Assembly (NCBI GenBank): GCA_001725355.1 | Contig: MEGD01000002.1 | Coordinates: forward strand, 62,001 to 126,000 | Length of the DNA: 64,000 nt | Reading direction: 5' to 3' | Origin: Novosphingobium sp. SCN 66-18 | GTDB taxonomy: Bacteria > Pseudomonadota > Alphaproteobacteria > Sphingomonadales > Sphingomonadaceae | Shown: in pieces, positions 16,872 to 24,700 of the stretch | How positions within the stretch are numbered: the stretch's first letter is position 1 | How the letters are laid out: every line of letters begins with the position of its first letter | Position numbers and translations under genes: made by a program | The notes under the pieces: model-generated | Told to the model about the DNA's origin: nothing | Database searches by the model: none | What the model saw: only the letters and a program-made list of their open reading frames with translations

Positions 16872-18932
16872 CTATCTCATCTTCTTGAGCAGCCAGGAGA
16901 ATGTCTCTCCGCTGCGGGGAATCTTGGCCTGGATGACAAGCTGGCGCGTACCGATGGGGCGCCCCTGCCCGTCTGCCCACAGGCTTTCCTCGACCGAGAC
17001 GGGGTCGCGGCCGGAGCGGAACTGCCACAGGCTGCCGTCGGGCAGGGCCAGGGTCACCCCCAGACCGTCCTCGCCGGCGGCCAGCTCGATATTCGGACCG
17101 AGATGGAAGCGCAAGGCGACGCCGATGGTGCCGCGCTTGCCCTTGCGGCCCGCGGGCACCAGCAGGTCTTCGCCGCGCAGTTCGGTGCCGTCGTCGCGCA
17201 GGATCAGGATGCGCTGGTGCGACAGGCCATAGCGCGTGACATAGCCATTGTGGCTCGCCTCGATCCGGGTCGCTCCGCCGCCCTTGTCGCCGCGCAAGGT
17301 GCGCCGGTCGATCTCGACCTCGGACACGCCCGAGCCGAGCTTGCCGTTGATGAGCACGGCGGTAGAGTTGAAATCGTCGATCGTCAGCGTGGAATGCGCC
17401 GCCGTGGCGCGCAGCCCTTGCGCCAGCCGCAGCGGGATGAGGCCGCCGGCAAAGGCCGCGCCGCCGCAGTTGACGATGATCCGTTCCGCGCCGTGGCTCA
17501 GTTCGAACGCCAGCGTGGAGGCGCAGCCATCGCGGGTGTGGCGGGCCACGGGCGGCGGCGCCGCGTCGACCTGAAGCACGGACTTGCCGGCATTCACGCG
17601 CTGATAGCCCCACTGGCGGGCATCGCGCAGCGGCCGGGTGCGCACGCCGCTGGCCTTGACCAGCGCTTCTATCCGCCCGGCCGGGACGGCGCCCGCCCCC
17701 TGCCAGCTCCCCAGCCCGCCATCGCCGTGCAGCAGCGATAGCAGCGGCGGGACCAGCAGGTTCAGGATGGTATCGATCTGCGGCGGCGCGTCGCTGCGGA
17801 CGGCGGCGTAGCAGGCCTTCAGCCGCACCAGCAGCTCGATCACCTCGATCTGGCCCAGCGGGCTGCGGGAAAGCACGCCGCCATCGTCGCCGATCAGATC
17901 GCCCACCGCGCGCATCAGGCCGGCTTCGCCGAACAGCCGGCGGGGATGGCCATCGGCCAGCAGCAGTCCGGCCGCCGTGATCGCGGTCCACCCGGCGGTT
18001 TCGGCCAGCTTGTCGCCCGCCTTGCCCACGTTGCGGTCCAGCCAGCGGGCGGTTTCCTCGATCACCAGCAACATGCGCCCGCGCGCCTTCTTGTCCGGGC
18101 CGGACAGCAGCAGCGGCGCGTGGATCAGCCAGGACAGCAGGCGGTGGCCGACATTGCCCACGTCCCACGCCGGGGTGGCATTGGGCTTGGGATTGGCGGT
18201 CAGCCAGATCTGCAGCACCCGTTCGGCAACCTGGGTGCATTGCGGACGCGGCGCGCAGGCTTCGAGGTCGGCCAGCCAGCCGAAGCCATGGATCAGCCGC
18301 TCGAACGGGGGCGACAGGCGCGGGCCGCTGAACTCGACATCCGCGATCGGCGCCTTCATCCCGTGGAGCAGGAAATGGCCGGCGCGCAACGCGGTGCCGG
18401 CGGCCGTGTCACCGGGCAGCGGATTGGCGACGGTAGCCGTCAGGCGCGGCCGCGCGCGCTTGCGGAAGGGGTTGAGCGCCCCCGCCGGCAGCCCCATGCG
18501 GTAGGCAAAGCGCACCAGGCGTTCGCCCGCGCCCACGGCGGGAGGGGAGAAATCGGCGAGCGCCAGCGCGCGGCCGGGCTCGATCGTTTCGGGCGTGGGC
18601 GTCAGGTCGGGCTCGGCGTCGGCCAGTGTCGCGCGTTCCGGCGCGGGCGTTTCCGTCAGAGGCGTTCCCATGGACGGCCCCACAGACGGGGTTGCGGCTG
18701 GCGTGGGTTCGGCCGGCGTTGTTCCGGGCATGGACAGCAGCGGTTCCTCTCCCGGACCCAGCGGAATGGCCGGGCCTTCGCCGTGGCGCGCACCGGGATG
18801 GAAGGAACCACGCTGGATCCGTCCGTTGCCTTCCGTTGCCGGCACCGCCTCGCCCCGTCCAACGCGCGAACCGGCCTCATTGTTTCCGGCGGCGCCAAAG
18901 GCGCGGGCGAAGGAAAGGCCGTTTTCGTTCAC
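16872..18932 (-). CDS. heparinase II/III family protein with long low-complexity N-terminus
   Basis: A 686-residue protein whose middle and C-terminal parts match bacterial heparinase II/III-like proteins: an alpha-helical toroid region (RLLSWLIHAPLLLS, ETAGWTAITAAGLLLADGHPRR), then a beta-sandwich domain with AHSTLTIDDFNS, FHLGPNIEL and a late WLLKKM. These genes often sit before purH in alphaproteobacteria; the substrate polysaccharide is unknown. The first roughly 120 residues are Pro/Thr/Ala/Gly rich with no family match. The real start may be downstream (for example MPGTTPAEP at 18731). No signal peptide is apparent. The gap to rpe is 4 bp. Confidence 0.84.
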   Translation of the reverse strand: MNENGLSFARAFGAAGNNEAGSRVGRGEAVPATEGNGRIQRGSFHPGARHGEGPAIPLGPGEEPLLSMPGTTPAEPTPAATPSVGPSMGTPLTETPAPERATLADAEPDLTPTPETIEPGRALALADFSPPAVGAGERLVRFAYRMGLPAGALNPFRKRARPRLTATVANPLPGDTAAGTALRAGHFLLHGMKAPIADVEFSGPRLSPPFERLIHGFGWLADLEACAPRPQCTQVAERVLQIWLTANPKPNATPAWDVGNVGHRLLSWLIHAPLLLSGPDKKARGRMLLVIEETARWLDRNVGKAGDKLAETAGWTAITAAGLLLADGHPRRLFGEAGLMRAVGDLIGDDGGVLSRSPLGQIEVIELLVRLKACYAAVRSDAPPQIDTILNLLVPPLLSLLHGDGGLGSWQGAGAVPAGRIEALVKASGVRTRPLRDARQWGYQRVNAGKSVLQVDAAPPPVARHTRDGCASTLAFELSHGAERIIVNCGGAAFAGGLIPLRLAQGLRATAAHSTLTIDDFNSTAVLINGKLGSGVSEVEIDRRTLRGDKGGGATRIEASHNGYVTRYGLSHQRILILRDDGTELRGEDLLVPAGRKGKRGTIGVALRFHLGPNIELAAGEDGLGVTLALPDGSLWQFRSGRDPVSVEESLWADGQGRPIGTRQLVIQAKIPRSGETFSWLLKKMR

Positions 18933-18936
18933 GGCG

Positions 18937-19599
18937 TCAGCCCGCTCCCTTCAGGGCGGCGATATTGGCCGCGTAATGGCTCGGTCCGCCACGGAAACTC
19001 GCGGTCCCCGCGACCAGCACGTCCGCGCCGGCCCCGGTGCACAGCCGGGCGGTTTCGAGATCGACGCCGCCATCCACTTCCAGGTGGATCGGCCGGCCGG
19101 TCTTGTCGATCATCTTGCGGACCGCCTCGATCTTGCGAAGCTGGCTGGAAATGAAGCTCTGCCCGCCGAAGCCGGGGTTGACGCTCATGATCAGCACCAG
19201 GTCGATCTCGTCGATCAGGTAATCGAGCATCTTGGCCGGCGTGGCGGGGTTCAGCGAGATGCCGGCCTTCTTGCCCAGCGCCCGGATCGCCTGCACCGTG
19301 CGGTGGACGTGCGGGCCGGCTTCGGGATGGACGGTGATGATGTCGGCGCCGGCGTCGGCGAAGGCCTGCAGGTAGCCATCGACTGGCGAGATCATCAGGT
19401 GAACGTCGAACGGCTTCGCCGTATGCGGGCGCAGCGCCTTCACCACGCCGGGGCCGATGGTGATGTTGGGCACGAAATGGCCGTCCATCACATCGACATG
19501 AATCCAGTCCGCGCCGGCGGCATCGATAGCGCGAACTTCCTCGCCCAGACGGGCGAAGTCCGCGGAAAGGATCGAGGGCGAAATCAGCGGAACAGCCAT
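18937..19599 (-). CDS. rpe: ribulose-phosphate 3-epimerase
   Basis: Interconverts ribulose 5-phosphate and xylulose 5-phosphate in the pentose phosphate pathway. 220 residues from the ATG at 19599 ([21 protein letters not shown]). TIM-barrel signatures are all visible: [44 protein letters not shown] and EVDGGV. An in-frame extension to 19719 has no family similarity. First gene of the rpe-heparinase-purH run. Confidence 0.97.
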   Translation of the reverse strand: MAVPLISPSILSADFARLGEEVRAIDAAGADWIHVDVMDGHFVPNITIGPGVVKALRPHTAKPFDVHLMISPVDGYLQAFADAGADIITVHPEAGPHVHRTVQAIRALGKKAGISLNPATPAKMLDYLIDEIDLVLIMSVNPGFGGQSFISSQLRKIEAVRKMIDKTGRPIHLEVDGGVDLETARLCTGAGADVLVAGTASFRGGPSHYAANIAALKGAG

Positions 19600-19973
19600 G
19601 GACGGGAACGATCTTCGCTGCCTGCGGTCTTGCGAACCTGTTTCGGGATACCGTGAACTGTGGACGGCGGGTCGGAAAACCCCGGTCCGGCGGGACCGGG
19701 CGATTTCGTCGCGCCGCATTCGGGCTTACCGGTGGCGAATCGCCCGAACAAGCGTGAATCCGCCGTTTTCCACACGGATTAGGCATGGTTGCACACTTTG
19801 CCGGCTCCCGCCCGGATTAAGCGCGCGTTCACGGCCCGAATTGGATATGGCGGGGGCGCGAAACCCGCATTACAGGGGCATCGCGACAAAGGTCAGGTGG
19901 TTTCGGTGGTCGGCCGGCAAGGGCGGGCACGGGAAGCGATGCTGACAGGAACAGCAACTGGGATTGAAGCGAT
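19600..19973. other. 374-bp divergent intergenic region between rpe and the DUF2141 gene
   Basis: No convincing coding frame with a ribosome site. It contains a perfect 8-bp hairpin CCCGGTCC (19681-19688) / GGACCGGG (19693-19700) with a GGCG loop, and scattered moderately AT-rich stretches around 19745-19820 that could hold divergent promoters. I could not assign -35/-10 boxes. No RNA gene is recognised. Confidence 0.5.
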
Positions 19974-20462
19974 ATGACCTTGCCGAGACGTATCCGCGCC
20001 GCGGCCGCAGCCGTCCTTGCGCTTGCCGGATCGGGCCTTTTCGCCGGTTCCGCGCAGGCCGCGCCGAATTGCGCCGGCCCGGCGAGCGATACCTGGATCA
20101 ACATCGTGGTGGACGGCGTGCGCAACGGCAACGGCCTGATCGCGGTGACGCTGTACGAGGACGATTCCCGCAAGTTCCTGGTCAAGCACGGATCGCTCTA
20201 TGTCGGGCGGGTCGATGCCACCGCGCCCGAAACGCGCATGTGCCTGTTCGTGCCGCGGCCCGGCGTCTATGCCATCGCGGTCTATCACGACGAGGATTCG
20301 TCGGGGAAGATCAACCGCAGCGGCGTGCTCGGCATCCCCACCGAAGGCTTCGGCTTTTCCAACAATCCGCCGACGATCGCCAGCCTGCCCGCGTTCCGTT
20401 CGGTGCGGATCAGCATCCCGCGCAGCAACCTGTCCACGCGGATTCACCTGAAATATCCCTGA
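19974..20462 (+). CDS. exported DUF2141 domain protein
   Basis: A 162-residue secreted or periplasmic protein: an N-terminal signal peptide (basic MTLPRRIR, hydrophobic AAAAVLALAGSGLFAGSAQAA, cleavage near residue 30), then a DUF2141 domain with NGNGLIAVTLYEDDSRKFL, CLFVPRPGVYAIAVYHDEDSSGKI, a small-Ca-like DxDxSGKI loop, and GIPTEGFGFSNNP. The family function is unknown. It is convergent with the nucleotidyltransferase gene, 9 bp away. Confidence 0.87.
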   Translation: MTLPRRIRAAAAAVLALAGSGLFAGSAQAAPNCAGPASDTWINIVVDGVRNGNGLIAVTLYEDDSRKFLVKHGSLYVGRVDATAPETRMCLFVPRPGVYAIAVYHDEDSSGKINRSGVLGIPTEGFGFSNNPPTIASLPAFRSVRISIPRSNLSTRIHLKYP

Positions 20463-20471
20463 CGGGGCGGT

Positions 20472-21218
20472 TCAGCCCGGCACGCCGTTGAACATCGGCG
20501 CGAGATGCCAGGGCGCCAGTTCTTCGGCCAGCGCGTGCGCGCGCGGGTCGTCGACGTCCATCCACCAGGCATCGTCGATGTCCATCGTCGCCGCGCGGCC
20601 GCGATCGGCCAGCACCTGCATCCCGTCCGAAAGGCTTCCCGCCTTGCCGGCCGCGATCGCCTCGCGGATCGCCGTGGCCAGCTCCGGTGTGGCCAGGAAC
20701 GCGCCGCAATCGACCGCGTCGTAAGGTTCGATGGTCTTGCCGATGGCGGTGATGAAGCCGCGTTCGTCCAGCCGCACCCAGGTGGCGTCGTCGGGATCGA
20801 CCAGCGGATTGTCGAGCCGGCGGTCGATCGCCAGGGTCACGCCCCGGTCGGGCGCGTCCTGCGCCAGCAGGCTGGCAAGGATCTCGGCCTCGAACATGTG
20901 GTCGGCCATCATCAGCAGGTAATTGCCTTCGCACCGGGTGGCGCCAGCCATCACCGAATGGCCGTTGGGCGTGGACCAGTCGGCCAGGCGCACGGGCACG
21001 ATTTCCACCGCGAGCCGCTGCGACAGGTCGGCGAGAAACGCCTCGACCATCTCGGCGCGGTGGCCGGTAACCACCACGACGCGGGTCACCCCCGCGATCA
21101 TCGCCTGGCGCACGCCGATTTCGATCAGCGGCACGCCGGCGACCGGCGTCAGCGGCTTGGAAGGGGAAAGGTCGGCAAGCCGGCTGCCATAGCCGGCGGC
21201 GATGATGAGCGCGTCCAT
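20472..21218 (-). CDS. nucleotidyltransferase, possible CTP:inositol-1-phosphate cytidylyltransferase
   Basis: GT-A fold NTP transferase of 248 residues with the canonical N-terminal loop LIIAAGYGSRLADLSPSKPL (G-x-G-x-R and the KP lysine) and a metal-site region LMMADHMFE. It lies immediately downstream of inositol-3-phosphate synthase and near two CDP-alcohol phosphatidyltransferases, so the attractive inference is that it activates inositol phosphate as CDP-inositol. Sequence alone would also allow a sugar- or choline-phosphate nucleotidyltransferase. No membrane segment. Confidence 0.72.
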   Translation of the reverse strand: MDALIIAAGYGSRLADLSPSKPLTPVAGVPLIEIGVRQAMIAGVTRVVVVTGHRAEMVEAFLADLSQRLAVEIVPVRLADWSTPNGHSVMAGATRCEGNYLLMMADHMFEAEILASLLAQDAPDRGVTLAIDRRLDNPLVDPDDATWVRLDERGFITAIGKTIEPYDAVDCGAFLATPELATAIREAIAAGKAGSLSDGMQVLADRGRAATMDIDDAWWMDVDDPRAHALAEELAPWHLAPMFNGVPG

Positions 21219-21256
21219 GATCCTGGGCTTTGTCTCTCTGGGATTCCTGCCGGGCC

Positions 21257-21303
21257 GAAAAAGCAGCGGGCCGGCCGAACGCCCAAACGTCCGGCCGGCC
21301 CGC
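21257..21303 (-). terminator. rho-independent terminator after inositol-3-phosphate synthase
   Basis: On the minus strand a perfect 12-bp GC stem (arms at 21292-21303 and 21266-21277, 14-nt loop) is followed by TGCTTTTTC. It lies 24 bp past the inositol-3-phosphate synthase stop and before the nucleotidyltransferase start, so the two may be only partly co-transcribed, or the downstream gene may rely on read-through. Confidence 0.82.
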
Positions 21304-21326
21304 CCTGTCCTGTCGCGTCGGTCCGC

Positions 21327-22427
21327 TTACTCGGCGGCAAGCGCCTGGTCGGAAACGTATTCCTCGACCATCTGCGCGGCGACGTCGTCGTTGAACTGCT
21401 GCGGCGGGTGCTTGCAGAAATAGGCCGACGGGCCGATCAGCGCACCGCCCTCGCCACGCTCCAGCGCGACCTTGCAGCAACGGATCGCGTCCATCACGCA
21501 GGCGGCCGAGTTCGGGCTGTCTTCCACCGAAAGGCGGAGTTCCAGGTTCATCGGCACGTTGCCCCACTGCGCGCCTTCCAGGCGCAGGAAGCACAGCTTG
21601 TTGTCCTTCTGCCAGGGCACGTAGTCCGACGGGCCGACGTGGATGTTCTCGTCCTCGAGACGCTGGGCCAGCATGGCCTGCACCGCCTCGGTCTTCGATT
21701 CCTTCTTGCTGCCCAGACGCTGGCGGTCGAGCATGTTCATGAAATCGGTGTTGCCGCCGGTGTTGAGCTGGTAGGTGCGCTCCACGGTCACGCCGCGCGC
21801 GCCGAACAGGCTGGACAGCACGCGGTGGACGATCGTGGCGCCGACCTGCGCCTTGATGTCGTCACCCACGATCGGGATGCGCTTGGCGCGGAACTTGGCT
21901 TCCCATTCGGGACGGCTGGCGATGAACACCGGCATGCAGTTGACCACCGCGACGCCGGCTTCGAGCGCACATTCCATGTAGAATTCGGTCGCGTCCTGCG
22001 AACCGACCGGCAGGAAGTTCAGCAGAACCTCGGCGCCCGTTTCCTTGAGCGCGGCAACGATCGATTCCTTGGTGGCTTCGGGCGCGTCGGCCACGATGAA
22101 GCCCTTGTCGCCCATTCCGGTCATGTGATCGGCAACGCCATCGAGCTTCTTGCCCATGATGACCTTGGCGCCGGTGGCCGGAACGTCGGGGAAGAACACG
22201 GCGGTGCAGTTCGGACCGGCGAAGATGGCTTCGCTGATATCCTTGCCCACCTTGCGCGCATCGACGTCGATGCCGAGCACGAAATCAACGTCACCCGCGC
22301 CGTAGCCACCGATCCGGTCATGGATAAGGCCCTGCGACGAGTTGTTGTTCCGATAGTGATAGACCCCCTGGACCAGCGAGCTGGCGCAGTTGCCCACGCC
22401 GATCACGGCGACCTTGATTGGCTTCAT
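21327..22427 (-). CDS. ino1: inositol-3-phosphate synthase (MIPS)
   Basis: NAD-dependent conversion of glucose 6-phosphate to 1L-myo-inositol 1(3)-phosphate. 366 residues from the ATG at 22427, the compact bacterial/actinobacterial-type length. Visible features: Rossmann VAVIGVGNCASSLVQG, NFLPVGS, CMPVFIAS, GDDIKAQVGATIVHR and the core TYQLNTGGNTDFMNML with SKTEAVQA. It has its own terminator. Inositol synthesis is uncommon in proteobacteria; the neighbours suggest a lipid end product. Confidence 0.95.
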   Translation of the reverse strand: MKPIKVAVIGVGNCASSLVQGVYHYRNNNSSQGLIHDRIGGYGAGDVDFVLGIDVDARKVGKDISEAIFAGPNCTAVFFPDVPATGAKVIMGKKLDGVADHMTGMGDKGFIVADAPEATKESIVAALKETGAEVLLNFLPVGSQDATEFYMECALEAGVAVVNCMPVFIASRPEWEAKFRAKRIPIVGDDIKAQVGATIVHRVLSSLFGARGVTVERTYQLNTGGNTDFMNMLDRQRLGSKKESKTEAVQAMLAQRLEDENIHVGPSDYVPWQKDNKLCFLRLEGAQWGNVPMNLELRLSVEDSPNSAACVMDAIRCCKVALERGEGGALIGPSAYFCKHPPQQFNDDVAAQMVEEYVSDQALAAE

Positions 22428-22523
22428 GAATCTCGATCCCTTCACACAGGCGCCATACGGCGGCTGTAACTAAATTGCCTCATTTCCATTTCGCGCGGCA
22501 AATGCAAGCACATTTCCCTGACG

Positions 22524-23651
22524 TCATGCTTGCGTAGGCCGCAGGGCAAGGATGACCGCGACCAGCCATCCCCCGGCAGCAACCGCAAACAGGGCAAGCA
22601 CCAGCGGAGCAAGCCCGAACGCAATGAGCAATGCGAAAGCCAGTGCGAAGAAATCCCGGCTAGTAAGGTAAGTAAGCCCCTGCATCAAGCGCGATGGCTC
22701 ACCGTTCGCACCTTGTCGACGGTAATGGTCCTTCACCACGTCAAAACTGAACGGCGCCTGACTGCGCGCGGCGGCCCGGCCGATCATCATCAGTCCGCTG
22801 GCCAGCAGGACAAGGCCGGCATAGCCGAACATCGCATAGACCACTTCGCCGCGCATCTGCAGGTTGATGGCCACACCCAGCAGGAAAGCCAGATTCGTCG
22901 CGGCATCGACCAGGCTGTCCATCTTCGCGCCCGCCGGCGAGCTGCGGAACGTGGCGCGCGAGATTTCCCCGTCAACCCCGTCGAAGATCGATGCGGCCTG
23001 GAACAGGATCGCGCCCACTACCAGCCCCGTCGCGCCCCAGAACAGCAGGCTGGCGAACATCGCGGCGGCGATCAGCCCGGTGCCGATAGTCGCGTGAACC
23101 GGGCGGATTCCCGGAAAATGCAGCAACAGCGCGGAAATCGCCTGCGAGATCGGCCGGTTGAGGTGGCGCGAGACGATTCCGTCGGTCGGCTTGGCCGTGG
23201 AGCGCACGACGGCGCGGGCGGCGGCGCCCAGCCGGTGCGGCGATTCCGCACCCTGGGCGGTCATCCGCCCGGCGACCTGGTTGGCTTCCTCCTGCGGCAC
23301 GACCTGCACCAGATCGGCCTGCGTGATGCCGCCGGGTTCGGCAATCGCGCGCAGGATCGCATCGGCGGTCGGCTGCCGATCGCCGGGAATCATCGCCACC
23401 CGGTCGAACCCGCCTTCGACCGCGAGGGCCGATCCGTTACCGAAATGCACATCCATGCCATCGGCGAGGCGGTCGATCTCGGCGCGCGTTGCCGCCGAAG
23501 GTTCCCATCCCGCGCCGGCGGTGACCCAGCATACCGAAAGGCCCGCGCGCCGCGCCTCGCGCACCGAACGCGCGGCGGCGGGAACGCCCGCGACCAGCCG
23601 CTCGGCATCGCGCCCCGATGCGAAAACGATGACTCCCAGCGGCAATTTCAT
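22524..23651 (-). CDS. CDP-alcohol phosphatidyltransferase with extra N-terminal domain
   Basis: A 375-residue protein in two parts. Residues 1 to about 165 form a soluble domain opening MKLPLGVIVFASGRDAERL, with a later VAMIPGDRQPTADAILRAIAE, reminiscent of a degenerate nucleotidyltransferase but without the G-x-G-x-R...KP loop. Residues about 170-375 are a multi-pass CDP-alcohol transferase with FDGVDGEISRATF and GAKMDSLVD, matching D-x2-D-G-x2-[A]R-x8-G-x3-D-x3-D except Ser for Ala before Arg. The layout recalls the fused IPCT/DIPPS enzymes of archaea. Likely substrate: CDP-inositol or CDP-diacylglycerol (inference). Confidence 0.85.
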   Translation of the reverse strand: MKLPLGVIVFASGRDAERLVAGVPAAARSVREARRAGLSVCWVTAGAGWEPSAATRAEIDRLADGMDVHFGNGSALAVEGGFDRVAMIPGDRQPTADAILRAIAEPGGITQADLVQVVPQEEANQVAGRMTAQGAESPHRLGAAARAVVRSTAKPTDGIVSRHLNRPISQAISALLLHFPGIRPVHATIGTGLIAAAMFASLLFWGATGLVVGAILFQAASIFDGVDGEISRATFRSSPAGAKMDSLVDAATNLAFLLGVAINLQMRGEVVYAMFGYAGLVLLASGLMMIGRAAARSQAPFSFDVVKDHYRRQGANGEPSRLMQGLTYLTSRDFFALAFALLIAFGLAPLVLALFAVAAGGWLVAVILALRPTQA

Positions 23652-23768
23652 CTATTCGATCCCCAGGGCAGGCTCAATGAACGCATCCACCCTGTTCAGT
23701 AAGTGGCGCGGCTTATATAGCCGCCATCGGCGGTCGCCAAGGTGGCGAAACGTCGGGAGGTATTTCGG
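23652..23768. promoter_or_regulatory. divergent promoter region between two CDP-alcohol transferase genes
   Basis: The 117-bp gap separates genes read in opposite directions. It holds a TATATAG stretch (23714-23720), a plausible -10 element, centred in the inverted repeat GCGGCT-TATAT-AGCCGC (23708-23724), which could be an operator for both genes. A ribosome site GGGAGG precedes the rightward ATG at 23769 by 8 nt. Confidence 0.35.
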
Positions 23769-24686
23769 ATGATTACGCGCGCAGTGGAACCTCGTCGGCC
23801 GCAACGGCCGCGCGAAATGCAGGATCCGCTGAACCTGTACCTCTATCATCCGCTGTCCTGGCAGCTTGCGCGCCGGCTGGCGCACACGCCGGTCACGCCC
23901 AACATGGTTTCGGTGGCCGGTGGCCTGTTCGTGGTGGCCGCTGGCTTCTGCTACTGGGGCGTGCCGTGGCCGCTTGGCGCGGCGCTGGGCATGGCGCTGC
24001 ACATGACCTGGCATATCGTCGATGGCGCGGACGGCGATCTGGCGCGGGTTACCGGCAAATCCAGCCCGCTCGGCGAAATGGTCGACGGCATCTGCGACTA
24101 TACCAGCCACATCGTGCTCTACGTGCTGCTGGCCTTCGTGCTCACGCGCACGATGGGGGCGGGCTGGGCCTGGTTCTGGACGCTGGCGGCCGGCGCCAGC
24201 CACATCGTGCAGTCGAACCACGTCGAAGTGCAGCGGCGCTTTTACCAGTACTGGATGTACGGCGTGCCCTGGCTGCACAACGCCAAGGGCGACCAGCCCG
24301 GCCTGTTCGAGGAGAAGCGCGGGGCCTGGCGCATCTTCCTGCAGACCATCGTGCGGCTCTACCTGCGGCTGGCGGCGGGCATGTCGCCTCACGCGCTGGT
24401 GATCGACGGCGCGGTCAAGGCGGCGCGCGATGATCCCGCGCGGCTGGCGGCGATCCGGGCCGAAGTGCGGCGCGAACAGCAGCCGCTGCTGCGCGTGCTC
24501 AAGCTGCTTGGCCCGAACCCGCGCGCGATCGTGCTGGGCCTGGCGATGTTTGCCGGCAGCCCGCTTTACTATTTCCTGTACCAGACGGTGGTGCTGAACC
24601 TGCTGATGGCGGTTTCCGTCAAGCTGCACAACGCGGCGGCGATGCGGACCGCGCAGCGGCTGGAGGCCGAAGGGCTGACGGCGTAA
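23769..24686 (+). CDS. CDP-alcohol phosphatidyltransferase family protein
   Basis: Integral membrane enzyme of 305 residues joining a CDP-activated group to an alcohol. The full catalytic signature is visible: VDGADGDLARVTGKSSPLGEMVDGICD (read as D-x2-D-G-x2-A-R-x8-G-x3-D-x3-D) near residue 95. N-terminal DPLNLYLYHPLSW and LAHTPVTPNMVS are typical of the family. I prefer the ATG at 23769 over 23742 because GGGAGG is 8 nt upstream. It diverges from the fused CDP-alcohol transferase; acceptor unknown. Confidence 0.87.
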   Translation: MITRAVEPRRPQRPREMQDPLNLYLYHPLSWQLARRLAHTPVTPNMVSVAGGLFVVAAGFCYWGVPWPLGAALGMALHMTWHIVDGADGDLARVTGKSSPLGEMVDGICDYTSHIVLYVLLAFVLTRTMGAGWAWFWTLAAGASHIVQSNHVEVQRRFYQYWMYGVPWLHNAKGDQPGLFEEKRGAWRIFLQTIVRLYLRLAAGMSPHALVIDGAVKAARDDPARLAAIRAEVRREQQPLLRVLKLLGPNPRAIVLGLAMFAGSPLYYFLYQTVVLNLLMAVSVKLHNAAAMRTAQRLEAEGLTA

Positions 24687-24700
24687 GGGCCTGACTGGGG

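Noticed and set aside
15225-17741. Plus-strand open frame of 838 codons opposite purH and the heparinase gene
   Set aside because: Shadow of two well-supported minus-strand genes.
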